Assembly: GCA_965178125.1 (NCBI GenBank)
Contig: OZ237745.1
Location: 496,001-560,000, forward strand
DNA length: 64,000 nt
Reading direction: 5' to 3'
DNA from: Bilabrum cf. latius
Taxonomy: Eukaryota > Bigyra: Bicosoecida > Bigyra > Bicosoecida
Shown here: positions 23,139-35,041 of the stretch, piece after piece
Position numbering within the stretch: the first letter of the stretch is position 1
Layout: the number at the start of each line of letters is the position of its first letter
Translations under genes and position numbers: made by a program
The notes under the pieces: generated by a model
What the model was told of the DNA's origin: nothing
Database searches by the model: none
The model's input: only the letters and a program-made list of their open reading frames with translations

Positions 23139-23270
23139 AGGCTGTGCACTGTGGGGCGACCCTTCGGCCCGGGGGCAAGATGGTGCCACACGGTGACCGT
23201 CGCCGGCGTGACGAATGAGGTGACGGGCCAGAAATTTTCGGCCAGCTTCTTTGCACTCAATCCACCCAAT

Positions 23271-23850
23271 ATGGCAAAGGCAGCGTCCGTGAGCGAACCC
23301 GTGCGTATTGCAACAAAATTTTATTCTGGTGATGCTGTATAGTTGCGCTTGAAACCCCATCTGCTGCGATTACCCGTGCAGGTAATTGAAGTGGAGGACT
23401 TGGAAGGTCTTGAGAAGGTCCTGAAGGAGAACAAATTTGTCGTGCTAGATTGCTGGGCACCATGGTGTGAGATAATCCTTGCTCGCGCTTTATAAGGCTC
23501 CATGCTTTTAATGAATCTGGAGCTCTTGCCGTGTTTTGCATCCCGGGTGCGCAGGCGGGCCATGCAAGCGCGCCATGCCCCTGTTCAAGGGGATCGCAGA
23601 GGTGAACGAAGAGATCACTTTCGCAAAGGTGAATGTCGATGAAGCCGACGACTTCCAGGAGAAGTATTCAGTCACAAGTCTTCCCACGTTCATCGTATTC
23701 AAGGAGGAATCAGAGACGACGCGAGTGGTTGGCATGGACTTCAACGCTATCAAGAAGGCGCTCGAGGAGGAAGGAAGCCCTGAGGTTACGCTGACGGAGG
23801 AAGCGATCGAAGCCGCCAAAGGATCGGGCGGCGGGTGCGTGATCTCGTGA
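23271..23850 (+). CDS. thioredoxin with C-terminal CaaX box
   Basis: The coding sequence is join(23271..23466, 23555..23850), 163 residues, with an 88-nt intron (CCATGGT|GTGAGA, GCGCAG|GCG) that splits the active-site codon; splicing gives WAPWCGPCKRAMPLF with both redox cysteines. The rest is a standard thioredoxin fold: FAKVNVDEADDFQEKYSV, then the cis-Pro loop TSLPTFIVFK. It reduces disulfides of target proteins, normally fed by thioredoxin reductase. After the fold comes an acidic helix and the terminal GGGCVIS, a CaaX prenylation signal, implying membrane attachment. A 45-nt stretch (23337-23381) with TAG may be either coding or a tiny intron; it keeps the frame both ways. The stop is TGA. 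Start ATG 23271 is chosen as the nearest Met; the region before the domain is weakly supported. Confidence 0.85.
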
Positions 23851-24038
23851 TCGGTCGAACCCACGTCTTGTTGCTTCTTGGCTGAATGAGGTGCCAGCCC
23901 TGGGTGCATGTCCATGGAATTGCCAGCCGGGAAAATACAATCAAGTAAATACCCGCAAATTCAAAGACATCAGTTTGCTGCAATGCCCCCTGCTGCCGGC
24001 GCAGAGGAGACTTGTGTCCAACCATGCGAGCGTCATCA

Positions 24039-25530
24039 TCAGTCGCACGTCTGCCGCACCTCCACCTGCCGCCACGCGACAGGGCCCTGGCTCCCGGGAA
24101 TCTTGCCTTCCACTGTCACCTTGATCGACTGGGCGAACATCGGCCCCGTGCTCAGGAAATGAATGCGCTTGTTGCCCACGGCCTGGCCTGTGCCTGCCTG
24201 CACATATGCCTTGTGCCAGCCGCTGTCCGGGGGCATCACCCACGCGGTGTAGTTCATGACCCGCGCTCCCGACGTCTGGTCCTCCATGAGCACTACTCGA
24301 TCGATCGGCACATTCTGCTATGCCGCGGGGATGTCGATCTCCACGGTGTCGCTGGGCGGTCCGTTCCATGTGACGAGTGCGGTCCCGTTCCCGTAGCACC
24401 GCTTGATCCAGTCCCCGAGAGAGTCCATGAGCGACAGTTGGTCCTTGGGAATCATCCCCGTGTTGTCTGGGATGGCTCCGATCTGGAGGTTGCCGTTGCG
24501 GCCGACTGTGTTGACGTAGCTCATCTGGAGCTGCGCCAAGGGCCTGTACTGCTGGTTGGGCTTCCAGAACCAGCCGTCCTTCGTGGCATATGTGGTGTCT
24601 CCTTCAATCGGGAGGAAATCGGGTCCGTCCGGTGAGCCAGGGACGTTCTCCTGTCCCAGTGTGGCGTAGGACCAGGAGGGGTAGGGGAGGAAGCCGCTCT
24701 CGTACCCCCCTATGCGGATGTTGTTGCCGTTGGGGGAGCGGCCTTGGCTGTACACTGCTTGTGGCTAGTACTTTTGGATGATTGCGTTCACCTCGGGGTC
24801 GTTCTCGCCACCGTCAAACCAGACCTCGGCCAGCTGGCCCCGCACGTACGGCAGGGAGTAGATCTCCTCCAGCACCGAGACTGCGAACTTGTGGTATTCA
24901 TCGTCGGTTACGTTGATCTGACCCTACGATATAAATTGGGAATTATCAATGATGCGTACAGTGGTGTAGATGTACGTTCAATTGGGATTAGCAGCTGCTA
25001 TTGCAGTTCGGCACTCCACTCACTGGTGCCAGGGGTCCAGGCTGAACCTTCCCGCCGGGCATCCCGACATTGTACAAATAGTTGTAGTTGTAGGTAGCAT
25101 AAATGCCTGGAGCCACCCCAAACTTCTTGCATGCCGCCATGAAGTCGTAGAGGGGGTTCGTTCCGGCCGGCAGGTTTGACTGCGCGATACTGTAGTTGTT
25201 CACCTTGCTAGGCCACTGCGAGAAGCCGGAGCAGTGCATAGCGACGTAAGTAGCAAACTTAGTTCCTTGTGCGGCCAACGACTCCACCCACTGAGTGGCG
25301 TTGAGCGATGTCGGGTTGAAAGCCGTGGCCGGCGGCACTGCGAAAGCATGGTCCCCGCCTGCTCCGATGCAGAAGTGCTGTGGATTTGGGACTGAAGTGA
25401 GCTGCGTGATGAGATCGTAGGAAATCTACGCCCCGAGCTCAAACTTTGAGTACTCGAGTTGCGCATCCGTTGGGACTCGACCGCCGAGGACTGATCCAAC
25501 GGCAACTACGGTCAAGATTGGCCCAAGCAT
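24039..25530 (-). CDS. GH29 alpha-L-fucosidase, secreted
   Basis: The coding sequence is join(25024..25530, 24039..24923) on the minus strand with a 100-nt intron (CACCA|GTGAGT, ATCGTAG|GGT, phase 0), 463 residues. A signal peptide (MLGPILTVVAVGSVLGG) starts the protein. The GH29 barrel shows AMHCSGFSQWPSK, LYDFMAACKKFGVAPGIYAT and, across the splice, GPLAPGQINVTDDEYHKF, then AEVWFDGGEND with the catalytic nucleophile Asp at about 206. It should release alpha-L-fucose from glycans outside the cell or in a lytic compartment. Three in-frame TAGs read as Gln: 25426 (FELGA-TAG-ISYDL), 24765 (IIQKY-TAG-PQAVYS) and 24318 (DIPAA-TAG-QNVPI). The stop is TGA. The length is typical of plant-like GH29 enzymes. 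Confidence 0.95.
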
Positions 25531-25840
25531 TTTAAGCGTGGGGCTCCACCGCGATACAAGCTGTTATGTACTGCTGTAAAATCGATCGCTAACGCGCTTG
25601 CGGTGCAAACTGTTAGTGAAAAGTGATCGGTGTCGCCATATCAGTGACGGAAAGTTCAGAATTGAGCACCCTGCAGCTGCAGTGCAGCATCGATGGCCAT
25701 GCAAACGTTGCACGAATGTCGCTCCTCACGAAATATGATACATATGGACGAGGAAGCGTGCTCTGGATACAACACAATGTTGGGTTGATGCCAGGCAGCC
25801 CCACAAAATAAGCAAAGCCCATCCCTAGGCTGGAAGCACA
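25531..25840. other. intergenic, no gene seen
   Basis: This 310-base stretch is upstream of the fucosidase and downstream of the glycosyltransferase gene, both on the minus strand. It should hold the fucosidase promoter. No coding signal is visible. Confidence 0.45.
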
Positions 25841-28800
25841 TCAGTAGCCAGGCCTTGGAGGCGGCTGCAGCGAGTGCGTGGAGTAGCCCCCCGAACCGCC
25901 ACGAAGGGATTCCTACCCGCCAGCTCCACCAGGTGGCATACCCCCCGTGCCCGCCATGCCATACCCGCCACTGGAGGCCGCCCCACCCCACGGATCTGGG
26001 GACGCATATGAACCGTCTGCCTAGACGTCTGCGCGCCCCTGCGGCAATGGAGATGACATCATGGGAACCTGGCCGTGCCCGTGCACCTGCCCATAGGCCT
26101 GCACCTACCCCTGCGCCTGGCCTTGCCCGTACGGCGGAGAGCCCATAGCTCCCTGGCTCTGAGCAGCCCCCATGCTTGCACCTCCGTACGGCGCCGGCAT
26201 GGCAGTGGGCGGTGCCGGCGTGCCAGCCACCAGGCAAGACGCCTCCTGCAGCGCCTGCGCCCCAACCGAAAGCGCACCTGAATGCAATGCACCCTAGTGG
26301 GGCGCAACGCCCGAAGCGGCGTACCCCCAAGTGGACGATACTCCCCCCCCTCCAGGCGCAGGCACAACGGGGGGTCCTACCTGACGCACCGCGCCAAACT
26401 GCTGCGCCTGCGCCAGTGCCTGTGCCTATTGCACAAGCCCCGTCTGCTGCTATTGCTGCTGCGTGTGACCACTGGTCACGAGAGTGGGTACTACCTGCAT
26501 GGCTGGCATGCGCATGGCAGGGGGTGGCATGCCCCCACCTGCACCCACGGCGTGCACGGTACCGACGAGTGGCACGGACGCAGCGTGAACTGCGCCCATG
26601 ACGAGACCTGGCACGTGAGAAGCGGTGCCTGGGTTGGGCGGGGACAGCGCGTGCTAGGAGTGTTTTGGAGCACCAGCACCAGGCAGCATGCCCAGAGCAG
26701 CAGCTGTGCCAGCGGGCAGAACAAGACCCGCAGACCTGTCTCCTGATGCCACTGTTCCACGGAGTGCAGCACGGGAGGCACCCTCCTCGGTGTCAGCTGG
26801 CGACTCGAAGAGCTCGGTGGGAAGAGAAGGCCCCATCAAAGCTGCCGGCATGGGAGGGTGGTCCTGAGAACGGCTGTCGCCCACGCTGCTCGTACCCCCG
26901 CCTCCAAGCTGCTATGAGACCGACTGTGTCGATGGTTCGCGGCTTTCGCCCTCTCCCTCTCCCTCTCCCTCTCCCTCGCTGTCGTCCTCATCGTCGTCAT
27001 CCGACCCCGACTAGCAGTCATCACCATCGCTCATCTTGTGCCCCGCATTCGTACCCGCACCAGCCGGTCCTACCGAAGAGGAAGCCGTGTTTCCCTGCTG
27101 CTGCCTGAGCCTTGCCTTGGCCTATTCGAGGATCCCGCGCAGCGAGGGGTCCATCCCATCCTTGCCAGCAGCACGGCTTGCGATGCCCTCGGGACCGACC
27201 TTGATACCAAAGCCACCGCTTGAGCTTGAACTGGACATGGCCGGCTGCTAAGGCACGGCATGAAACACATAAGACTGCTAATGCTGCTGGTGCTGCTTTG
27301 CGCCGTACGGCGCGCTACCATGGTGGTTGCTGACTGTGGCGGAGTGCGCCGTTGGTGGTATTCCCACCGGTGCCATGCTCAGGCTCTGGATCCCAGCCCT
27401 GCTTGCACCGCCCATCGCGGCTCCCGACACGCTGTGCAGCATCCAAGCGGTGCCTGGCACCTGAGGCCCAACGAATGACAACGATGCACCTGAATGCTGG
27501 TGCTGAACGAAGCCATACTAAGGCTAGAGAACGAGGCCGCCGGCCCCGACCGAGTGGACCAGCTGCTGCTGCCCGACCTGAGGAACTACGTATCCTGCCG
27601 CCGCAGCTGCCTCGGCTGCTCCGGCGGCTCCAACGTACCTTGCTACCTGCATGTGACCCAGCTACACGGCCTGATGACCGGCCAGCACTGTGCTTGGGGC
27701 TGCTGCGCCCGTCATGTGTGTGGGCAGCGGCTGCACCTGGGCGGCGCTGCGGATGTGCCTAAATGCCTCGTGGGTCTCCTGCACCGCCCGGGTGGTGACT
27801 AGCTGCCTCAAGATGTGGCCCTGTGGATGAGCCATCCTTACGTTGGAAGGCCAATGAGAGTCGTACGCCTGCCGCCGCTGCTGCTGCTGAAACTGCTAAA
27901 GCTGCTGCTACTGCTGCAATTGAAGCTGCTGCTGATAGGCTGCCTGCTGCTGCTACTACTGCTGCACATAGTGCGCCTGGCCTGACTGTGGCACCGCAGG
28001 CGGTGGCATAGCCACCGATGCTCGGCCGAGGGGTTGCAACCCACCGCCGCTCATGGCGTGCTGGTGCATTGCCGTGCCACCTGCAGTACGGCCGGAGATA
28101 CTGCCCGCCGAGATCGAGCTGGACTGGCGGCTGTGCTCCGCTGCTCCAATCTCCGCGCTGTGCGCCCAGGAGGCGCCATCGGCTGTGGCTGGTGCCACGG
28201 CTCCAAGCTGCTCAGGGCCAGCGCCGTTCATCGCACTCTTGAGGTCAAGGGGCGGGATGCCGGCCTCTGCCCCGTCGGCATTGGCCTGCAACACCGGTGA
28301 ATCTCCAGACAAGGAAGGCGCAGTCACCTGCCTGGCCCGTCCGCTCTCCGGTGTCTGGGCCACGCCGTCGATCACCCGGCTGGGTTCTTGCGCGGCCCAG
28401 GGATCGTCGCCAGCGCCACTGGCTCCCGCCGCGGATTCTGTGTCCGTGGAGACCGTCGCATCGAGCATATCTGATGACGAGTGACCAGAGCCAGAGGAGC
28501 GCTGGCGGGGCGGGCCGGCGCCTGGCCTCGATCTGGAAGGCGTGTCGGACAAGCCCGCATCGGCTGGTGCCGAAGATGTGCGCTTGAGCACGTGGGTGGC
28601 GGCGCGCGCCATGACCTTGGCAACCGCAGGAGCCACCGCACTCACCGCAGCGGCCAGTGTCTCCGCGGAAGAATACGCTGCTGAGCCAGGCAGTGCCTCG
28701 GCCGGAAAGGAGCCTAGCCCATGCCCTGTGGAGACGCCCGGCAGCAAGGCTTGCGACTCGGCACCCGAGGCCGCTCGGACGCTCCTGCCGCCCATCGGAA

Positions 28801-31465
28801 TGGCACCCCCTGCCGTGCCTGGCATGCCCGCTAGCCTCGCCCGCATGCCCAAGTGTCTCGGGGCTTGGTGGCCGTCGGCCTTCAGCCCAAAGTCTGTCTC
28901 GCCGGGCCTGGCGCCACCTGCAGTCAGCGTCCCAGTTGGCACGTTTGTGAGGCACGGCACGGTGATGACAGGCTGGTGCATGCCGCCGCTCAGCACCCCC
29001 GCCGCAGCGACCGCCGCGGCAGACGCAGCGTCCCTTGTATGCCCCGCGGCGAACCTCTTGAGTTCCCTCAGGTCGTCGGCATGAATGCCGGCTCTGCCGT
29101 TGCGGCTGCCCCGCTGTGGCGAGGTTGCGGACGCCGATCTGCCAGGCTGCTGCGAGGCCGATAGATCTGCTTTATCCACTGACTCTTCGGCAGATCGCTT
29201 GCCTAGAAGCATGTCCGAACTTGCAGCACTTGGGCGGGCAGGAGCATCGCGACGGCTGTCTCCGTGCTATGAGGATGACGACGCTGAAGACGGAGACAGC
29301 GAGGACTGGGCAGAGGTAGCATGCTACCGCGGGCTGGACTGCCCCCCCGATGACAGACCGGGGCGGACAGCCGCTGCAGCCTGCTTTCCAGACTAGACGA
29401 ACCGGCCTGCGGGCATACCTGCATCCCGAGCCAGAGGCGAATCGCCTGCATACTTGGCAGACGCCAGCGCGCGGCTGCCTGCAGGCATCTCCAGTCGATG
29501 ATGGGGCGCCCCATAGTGCCCGGGACCAGAGGCGTTATCACCGTTGCTGTCCTCCTCGTCATGCATTGCCTCTGCCCCGCTCCCGTTCTCGTGCGCCCCT
29601 TGACCGCGCCGTTCATCCCAACTGCCGCCAGCCACGATGATTGGTCCAGTCAGCCCGCCGGCTGCCATTGCCGCGCTTATGGCGTTGGCAGCCGTCGACG
29701 CAGCCACCCGCGGGAGCGCTTGCTGAAGGCTCAGCGAGGCCGCTGGAATAACGCTAGAAGCAGAGCTGCTGCTCGCTCTACCGGAAGATGACTATGCAGC
29801 AGGTGCCGGCTAGTCCCACCCGCTCCTGTTCCTTCGACCAGTTCTACCGCTAGAGGACCTCGTCAAGGGGCCGCTGGACGGGGACGTGTGCGCCGAGTGC
29901 AAGCTGCTACCGGCCTAGTTTTCGTCCTCATCCTCGTCGCCATCGTCGTCCACGACAAGGCTGCCGGGCGCCCAAGCCGGTACCTCTGCCGTTTCGGTGG
30001 ATCCACTAGCATCGACACCCTCAGCTTGATCGATCGAGCCTGCCGCATCTCGGCGCAGCGCCCTGCTGGCAGCCTCTTTGATGCCCTGCACGGTGGTGGC
30101 AGGCAGCAGGTGCTCTGGCGGCTCCCTGTCCAGACTGGAGGACAGTTTGCTGGGCTTGGACTTGTCGCCGAGGTAGTGCTAAACCTGGTACAAGGCGGAC
30201 TCTAGGGCTGTCATGGCCGAGTCCCAGGTGAGGCGAGCGGCCACGCGGCGGCCCCTTCGGGCCAGCTGGTCCGCCTTGGAAGGGTCCGTGACGAGTGCCT
30301 GCACGCAGCGCGCGAGTGCCTCGTGGTCGAAGGGGTCTGCCATGAGGCAGTTCTTCTCGTGCTGGCAGAACATGTTCACGCCGTGGCACCGCGAAGTCAC
30401 CACGGGGATGTGGCTGGCCATCGCCTCGAGCACGGGCATGCCCCACGCCTCGTACACGGACGTAAACAAGAAGGCGTCATAGCCCCTCCTGTAGATCTCA
30501 GGGAGCACCTCTTGGGAGGGGTTCACCTCGAACTGCACCGGGAACGTGACTCCCTGCAGCTGCGGCTGCACCTGGCAGATCCAAGTCACGTGGATTCCGG
30601 CCGGATGCACCGCCGCTGCCCCGCGCCCTGGTGGCATCATCATCCTGCTGTGCACCAGCTCCAGCGCCTTGAGAGCCGTGTCGAAGTTCTTGAGCTTGAG
30701 GGCTGGATTGCCCACGAGAAGCACGCGCTTGGCCTGGCCAGGGTAGCGAGCCCCAGGGAACCTTCGCTCCCGCGGGGTGGGAAGGAACCTTCGGCAGTCG
30801 ATCGCGTTCGGCACCACTGGCGCGACCCTGGCAAAGTGCACCGCGAGGATGTCACGCACCACGTTGGAGACGCTGACGAGTGGCACTGGGAGGTGCATCG
30901 CCAGGTGGAAGACCCTGTCCCAGGCCTTGGAGGCCGTTGGGTCTCCAAACACGTGCTCGTGCCCCTGATCCCAGTACACGACAGAGCCGAGCTTGCGCCC
31001 GAATCGCTTCTGTTCGGCTGCCTGGACTGCGGGGTCGCCCCCAGCGTGCAGCTGCTTCATCTGCCGCTGCTGCCTCTGGTGGTCTTCCAGAAACTCGACT
31101 AGCTGCGTAAAGTAACCCACCATGACGACGTCAGAATTCTGCAAGCAGTCAAGCAAGCTCTATTGCGGCCCCAGGAGCACCTCTGAGTCGATCTTGACGA
31201 AGCCGCGCGCCCACGGTGGTAGCGCTGATGTCGGTGGCGGCAGCCCGGCCTCGGGTGGCGGTGCGCGAAACACCGCCTGTACCCAATGACCTCTTTGTTT
31301 GAGTCTCATTAAGTGAAACATAAGCATTTTGTTGCCGCCCGTTACGTTCCAATGCGGGACGAGGTAAGATATGCGGAGGGGCTTCGTGTCTGGGAAGCGC
31401 AGCCCAAGCCCAGGGCAAGCCCAGATCCAGTCTACCTGCGATGCCAACTCCAAACGGTGGGACAA
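25841..31465 (-). CDS. GT4-type glycosyltransferase with giant Q-rich C-terminal tail (5' end unresolved)
   Basis: A single frame continues from about 31465 to TGA at 25841 (about 1875 codons) with at least 20 in-frame TAGs read as Gln. The first about 460 residues are a GT-B family 4 glycosyltransferase: YLVPHWNVTGGNKML near the N-terminus, VVPNAIDCRRFLPT, LLVGNPALKLKNFDTAL and the EX7E motif in FTSVYEAWGMPVLEAMA. It would transfer a sugar from a nucleotide donor; substrate unknown. After ALYQV-TAG-HYLGDKS follow more than 1300 residues of disordered sequence: acidic, Ser/Ala-rich, a polyglutamine tract near 27890-27960 and Gly/Pro/Gln/Met repeats to the end. An in-frame TGA at 31484 upstream and no early ATG mean one or more 5' exons are missing from this model. 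A donor-like GAG|GTGAGT at 31705 could end exon 1. A break between enzyme and tail by an unseen intron is possible. Confidence 0.75.
27840..27962 (-). repeat. polyglutamine tract of mixed CAG/TAG/CAA codons
   Basis: On the coding strand this stretch is mostly CAG with interspersed CAA, TAG (including one TAG-TAG pair at 27953-27958) and a few Leu, Ala and Tyr codons. It is a glutamine-rich segment in which TAG replaces CAG by a single C-to-T change. Confidence 0.9.
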
Positions 31466-32133
31466 TAAACTCTGAGGTCCACATCATATGACGCATGGCT
31501 TCATGCGACTGCTGCCGATCAGTGAGAATTCGGATCAGTCGGAACACATGGTATGGGGCACTTAGGAACAGATGCGAGCCAAGTTACATAGTCCTGGTTC
31601 CCAAAACCCAATTCAAAAGAGATTCTGGCACATCGCAGCCAGCCGAGGCCTTCATAGTTCCAGCCAGGGCGAGTCTGCTTGGGGCATTACGCTCGGTCAC
31701 TCACCTCATCCCCTTCATACAATCGTTCACCACATCCACACCCTTCATAGTGAAACCCAGGGCGTTTGCCCCTGGAATCAGTTGCCGTCTCCATGCCAAA
31801 CACGCGTAACAGCCGTCCAGCCTGTCTTGACTGAGGGAGTGAGACCCGTCAGACAGACTGCCGGCAAGGCTGGGGCTGAAACGCGGCACACGGCCTCGAA
31901 CTTGTATTGATTTGACGTAATAATAAGACTTCAATACAATTGGCTGGAAATATGATACAAAGAGTTGTGCTGGTAGCGCAGGATCGTGATCGAATCATAG
32001 TCAAGTCGTCGACGCCACGCGGAGGTTCCGCTGAGCACTTGCGCGGCGCCGACCTCCGACCTCGGGTCTCCAAAACCCAATCTCTGCCACTGTCAAAAAC
32101 AAAGCATCTAAAGAATTTAAGTGCGTATTCTTA
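31466..32133. other. intergenic; probably holds the missing 5' exon(s) of the GT4 gene
   Basis: No complete gene is visible in this 668-base stretch between two minus-strand genes. A strong splice donor (GATGAG|GTGAGT at 31705) and possible acceptors near 31449-31475 on the minus strand indicate that the first exon of the glycosyltransferase lies here, but I could not fix its reading frame or start. Confidence 0.4.
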
Positions 32134-35041
32134 TTACCGCCCCAGCCCTTTCTCTACTAAGTCCATTCCGAACGGGTCTTGCAGACCGCGCCCCTGTGGC
32201 CCGTAAACTGCAACCGCTGCGTCGGCCTCGCTGGCGGCACCCACCGAGGCCATGATGGCCTGCCGCCCGTCTGAACTCGTCTGCCGTGCAGCACTTGAAG
32301 GTGGCTCCTTCGGAACGAGACCCACGACTCGCAGGCACCTCATGCTGCTGTCACTGAGCACCATCATCTCATCCTGCACCTGGCCAGCGTTTGGCTCTGT
32401 CAGCATGGACGGGGTTGCCACGTCCCCAACGCGCTGGAAATCCCCCATTGCGAATTCAGGAGTCTGGTTGGATGCCCTCTACTGCCAAGTATCTCTCGTC
32501 ACGGCGATGGCAGCCATTTCCGGCGTGGGAGCAAGTGCGTGGCTGAGCGCCTGCAGGGCCTTTGCGCGCACCGGCATGCGCATCGAGTAAAATCCTCGCC
32601 ACTTGCTGTGGGTGCTATTGGTTTCTCGCATCAGAAGGGGCAGCGAGGCAATGCATGCTATGGGGATCGCGACCATAACCACACCGACCGAGACCGGTGC
32701 GACCGCAACAACCCACGGCAGTGAAAACCGCCCGCTCGCCTTCAGAGAGATGAGTATCAGAGTTGTCATCCCCGCGAAGATGGCCAGCACAAAGTCAAAA
32801 GCAGCGAGACCAAGCCACCTCGCTTCTTGCTGGTCCATGTTGAGGCAGGAGGTCACGATCGCTACGAGCGCGACGAGGAGCAGCAGTGCCTGAAACACGT
32901 AGACAGGGACAAAGCAAGGGGCCAGTGGGAAAGGAGGATCCTCGTAGTCCGCCCAAGCCGCTACCGATGCCACTGTAGAGACCGCCAGCACCGCAAGCTG
33001 CGAGAAATAGAGGGGTGGTCAGGAGAGCACGGTACGACGGTCATGCCAATGGGACACGAAAGCAACAGGCACTCAACGGGGCACAAACACGCTACACCGC
33101 GCACACCAGGGCAGGTAATCAAGGTGCAAATGCACGGCAACGCCTCACGCAGTTCATCATCAGGGTCATGGGGACGGCCTCGTCCGGTTCTGCCACGGTG
33201 AAGAGCACGCACGGCACCATGCAAAGCTGCACGAAGGTCCAGATCCAGAAGGGAACCAAGGCGATTGTCCACGAGACATACTCTCCGAAATCCATTGCGA
33301 CGCCAACGAGGATGATCTGTACAAGCGCGAACACGAATGGAGCGATCACCATGCACCGCACCGCTGGCCGTCCAGCCGTGCCGTCCTCATGGTCGCACGT
33401 CATTTTACTGCAGCACATTTTCGTTGCCGTCTTCTCGGGCAAGCAGCAGCACCACGTTCTTCCGCAGCAGTCCATCGCGTGCCACCATCCGTCGTCGTGT
33501 TGCGGGAAGCAGGCGCAGCAACAGCAGCAGCAGCACAGGTAGCCAGTACAGGCAAGGGGGCGGCAGCACGCCGCGTAGCACAGGTCCATGCAGCACCATC
33601 GCACTCGCTGGGTAGAAGAGCCTGTACTGACATCATCGTTAGCGTTGCTGGCCGCCGCAGCACCAATCGCCCCGCAGAAAGACGTGGACATCTCTGCCTC
33701 TCGCTGTGCCTGCCACATGCTGTCGACCGAGCCAAGGCAGCGCGCCAAGTAACCAACCAAAAACCCCGCGGCGGATAGACCCCAGAGCACATAGGCAGGC
33801 AATAACACGGCATGGGCCGTGTATTCACCTAGATAGCCGTCCGCAAAAGCAGCAAGTAGCATGAATTGCAGGGCCACGACGAATGGGATCGATCTCATGA
33901 TCAGGCACACCTGCAGGCAGTCTAGGCAGAACCGGACCCTGGCCTGCGACAGGATCTGTTTCCTGGCCTTTGCCCGCGTCATGGCCCGCGCGCCCATCTG
34001 ACTGAATATACGTTTCGCGCCAACTAGCCTCGACCTGTAGACCATGTAGAATTCCCCAGCCGCAGCCATGTCCCTGTAATGCGCGCTCTCGTTGCCTCTC
34101 AGGCAGTTCGCTTGCAGGGGGTCTGCGATGATGTGATCTGCCCCGTCAATTCTGCCTTGACTTGCACCTGCACCTGCACTGGCACTCGCACCGACATATG
34201 CACTTGTGCCATGGCTGCCTGTCGGTGATGCGGGGCTGCTGGCTCTTGGGGGTTCAGGGGCGGGAAGGCCACCCTCCAGTAGTGACCATGGCGGCCTGGC
34301 CCCCCGGTGAATGGCTGGAACGGGATCCGGCAAGTCCGGAGGTACAACGTCCTCAATACTGTTGCTACGAAAGGTCTGAATCATTCCGTCAAATCGATCG
34401 TCGACGTCTGACTCGGCAGAGTCTGTGTCTGACCGAATGAATTCCTTCAGGGTGACGCCTGCAGCCGACCCCACCGGGGCAGTTGCACGGACACCACCCG
34501 AGACGCTCTTGCTTGCACCGGCCATAGATTGAACTGCCGTCTGATAACTAACGGATGCAGCTGTCTGGGCTTGCGCTCCCTTGTAGGCGCCAGTGTGCAG
34601 TGATACTGACGGACCGGACAAATTGGTCGGTGCGACATCCAGCCCAGTTGCGTGGCCAAGAAGCAGAGGGCGCTGACCAGCAACTGTACACGTCTATACC
34701 ATCGAAATTCCCGAGCCAGACATTTCGTCGCCAGCTCCTGCGCCTGATGCTGCTGGAACAGGTCTGGATGCCCTTGCGCTCTAATGTTCAGGATATGGCA
34801 TCTGCGAGTGCTTTGTGGCCAAGATGTCGTGCTCCCGGCGCAGTGTGTCTTTACCCATAAAATCGCGCAGCCAAAGGGATTTCCAGACGGCATTGTTTGC
34901 GAAAGTGGCTAATCCACGACGAGACGTAACCATCATAGAACAGACGTCTACAGCTTCCAAGAATGGAGCGAGATGCCCTGGTACCACACCAGGGGGCATA
35001 TAATTTATATTGTAATTTAATTCTCGAGCTGCGCTCGCCAT
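32134..35041 (-). CDS. F-box / multi-pass membrane protein
   Basis: The coding sequence is join(33149..35041, 32134..32997) on the minus strand with a 151-nt intron (AACTGC|GTGAGG, TCTCGCAG|CTT, phase 0), 918 residues. Residues about 14-70 resemble an F-box (PGHLAPFLEAVDVCSMMVTS, then AVWKSLWLRDF), the SKP1-binding module of SCF ubiquitin ligases. A disordered Ser/Ala-rich segment follows, then several hydrophobic helices (FVVALQFMLLAAFADGYLGE; LLPAYVLWGLSAAGFLVGYL; APFVFALVQIILVGVAMDFG; VPFWIWTFVQLCMVPCVLF) in two blocks, with a cytosolic-looking loop very rich in Cys between them. The pattern recalls TMEM185-like proteins. In-frame TAGs at 34781, 34694 and 32479 read as Gln. It ends on tandem TAA TAA at 32131-32136, one of the clearest TAA stops here. 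The start could be ATG 35041 or the internal Met at about 34999. Confidence 0.8.
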
